A stretch of DNA of 64,000 nucleotides from NCBI RefSeq assembly GCF_001189915.1, contig NZ_LFLS01000020.1, positions 47,951-111,950 on the forward strand, written 5' to 3'. Both the position numbers and the translations under genes were made by a program. Position 1 is the first letter of the stretch, and each line of letters starts with the position of its first letter. The notes beneath the pieces are model-generated. The model saw only the letters and a list, made by a program, of their open reading frames with translations, was not told the origin of the DNA and did not search any database. This DNA is from Herbaspirillum autotrophicum (lineage in GTDB: Bacteria > Pseudomonadota > Gammaproteobacteria > Burkholderiales > Burkholderiaceae_D). This document shows, piece after piece, positions 62,983-64,000 of this stretch.

Positions 62983-64000
62983 ATGTCATTCAATCGTCGT
63001 TCCAAGAACATTACGCAAGGTATTTCGCGTAGTCCGAACCGTTCCATGTATTACGCACTGGGCTACGAAAAGGAAGACTTCGACAAGCCGATGATCGGTG
63101 TCGCCAACGGTCATTCCACCATCACCCCGTGCAATTCCGGTTTGCAGAAACTGGCAGATATCGCGATTTCCTCGATCAAAGACGCCGGTGCCAATCCGCA
63201 AGTGTTCGGTACGCCGACCATTTCCGACGGCATGTCGATGGGCACTGAAGGCATGAAGTATTCGCTGATTTCGCGCGAAGTGATTGCCGACTGTATCGAG
63301 ACCGCCGTCAACGGCCAGTGGATGGATGGGGTGGTGGTCATCGGTGGTTGTGACAAGAATATGCCGGGCGGCATGATCGCACTGGCGCGCACCAATGTGC
63401 CGGGCATCTACGTCTACGGCGGCACCATCAAGCCGGGCAAGTGGAAGGGCAAGGACCTGACCATCGTCTCGGCATTCGAAGCCGTGGGCGAGTTCTCGGC
63501 CGGCCGCATGTCGCAGGAAGACTTCGACGGCATTGAAAAAAATGCCTGCCCGTCGTCCGGTTCCTGCGGCGGCATGTACACCGCCAATACCATGTCATCG
63601 TCGTTCGAAGCGCTCGGCATGGCCTTGTTCTATTCGTCGACCATGGCCAATCCGGACGAAGAAAAAACCGGCTCCGCGGCACAATCGGCGAAGGTCCTGG
63701 TGGAAGCCGTCAAGCGCGACCTCAAGCCACGCGACATCATCAACCGCAAGTCGATTGAAAATGCCGTTACGCTGATCATGGCGACCGGCGGATCCACCAA
63801 TGCCGTGCTGCATTATCTGGCCATTGCCCACGCCGCCGAAGTGGAATGGACCATCGATGACTTCGAACGCGTGCGTCAAAAAGTACCGGTGTTCTGTGAT
63901 CTCAAGCCATCGGGTAAATACGTTGCCACCGATCTGCACAAGGCCGGCGGCATTCCTGCGGTACTGAAAGTATTGTTGCAAGCCGGTTTGCTGCACGGTG
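62983..64000 (+). CDS. ilvD: dihydroxy-acid dehydratase, 5' part
   Basis: Fe-S dehydratase of valine, isoleucine and leucine synthesis; 339 codons are present before the right edge cuts the gene (full length usually about 560). [28 protein letters not shown] is followed by the cluster cysteines in [31 protein letters not shown] and [16 protein letters not shown]. The last two motifs match IlvD rather than Edd. CAGGAGACACAC precedes the ATG. Confidence 0.97.
   Translation, partial: MSFNRRSKNITQGISRSPNRSMYYALGYEKEDFDKPMIGVANGHSTITPCNSGLQKLADIAISSIKDAGANPQVFGTPTISDGMSMGTEGMKYSLISREVIADCIETAVNGQWMDGVVVIGGCDKNMPGGMIALARTNVPGIYVYGGTIKPGKWKGKDLTIVSAFEAVGEFSAGRMSQEDFDGIEKNACPSSGSCGGMYTANTMSSSFEALGMALFYSSTMANPDEEKTGSAAQSAKVLVEAVKRDLKPRDIINRKSIENAVTLIMATGGSTNAVLHYLAIAHAAEVEWTIDDFERVRQKVPVFCDLKPSGKYVATDLHKAGGIPAVLKVLLQAGLLHG

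Overview
The window is a stretch of chromosome from a betaproteobacterium of the order Burkholderiales, most likely family Oxalobacteraceae (Herminiimonas/Janthinobacterium/Herbaspirillum-like). This is inferred from gene order (gyrA-serC-pheA-hisC-tyrA-aroA-cmk-rpsA-ihfB-lapA-lapB-ugd), the beta-type tmRNA, the OmpA proteins with a GLCW motif, and moderately high GC. No accession was searched. Almost everything is core genome; the accessory-looking parts are about 7.0-8.2 kb, 9.1-13.4 kb, 13.3-17.95 kb and 47.8-53.0 kb.

Layout. 1-4.3 kb: a cbb3 cytochrome oxidase operon (ccoN 3' end, ccoO, ccoQ, ccoP) with assembly genes ccoG and ccoH. 4.3-7.1 kb, minus strand: an FNR-type oxygen sensor, a fatty-acid desaturase and an OmpW porin whose upstream region carries a perfect FNR box. 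7.5-13.4 kb: a hypothetical gene, then a LysR regulator divergent from a tightly overlapping four-gene catabolic operon (MFS permease, ureidoglycolate-lyase-like, PuuE-like, amidase). 13.3-16.7 kb: an ECF sigma/anti-sigma pair divergent from cytochrome c, a Tat-exported metallophosphoesterase and a CuA-type cupredoxin; both directions carry matching GGAATA-N16 promoter candidates. 16.7-18.3 kb: a HicAB toxin-antitoxin pair, a 170-bp tandem repeat containing copies of the 3' end and terminator of tmRNA, and the tmRNA gene itself.

18.3-25.2 kb, minus strand: a giant AsmA-like DUF748 protein, gph, ubiG and two OmpA-family proteins. 25.5-41.1 kb, plus strand: gyrA, serC, aromatic amino acid synthesis (pheA, hisC, tyrA, aroA), cmk, rpsA, ihfB, the LPS-control pair lapA/lapB, then ugd and a heptose kinase for cell-envelope sugars. 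41.2-47.7 kb: a ComEA-like protein, a GAF-GGDEF diguanylate cyclase, manC, dnaX (with a strong candidate frameshift site), ybaB, a YciI-like protein and recR. 47.8-53.0 kb: a lipoprotein esterase, a CoA-transferase and a NitT/TauT-type ABC transporter.

53.1-61.0 kb: central carbon metabolism in two divergent operons, pgi-zwf-hexR-tal (minus) and edd-eda (plus), sharing a 264-bp intergenic region with two HexR-type palindromes. Then lgt, a second LysR gene, and ilvD running off the window end. I see no CRISPR array, no complete insertion sequence and no prophage. The most notable new observations are the A9 slippery run in dnaX with stops in both alternative frames, the ECF/cytochrome/CuA module with its paired promoters, and the tmRNA locus (QAA-ending tag plus tandem copies of its 3' end).
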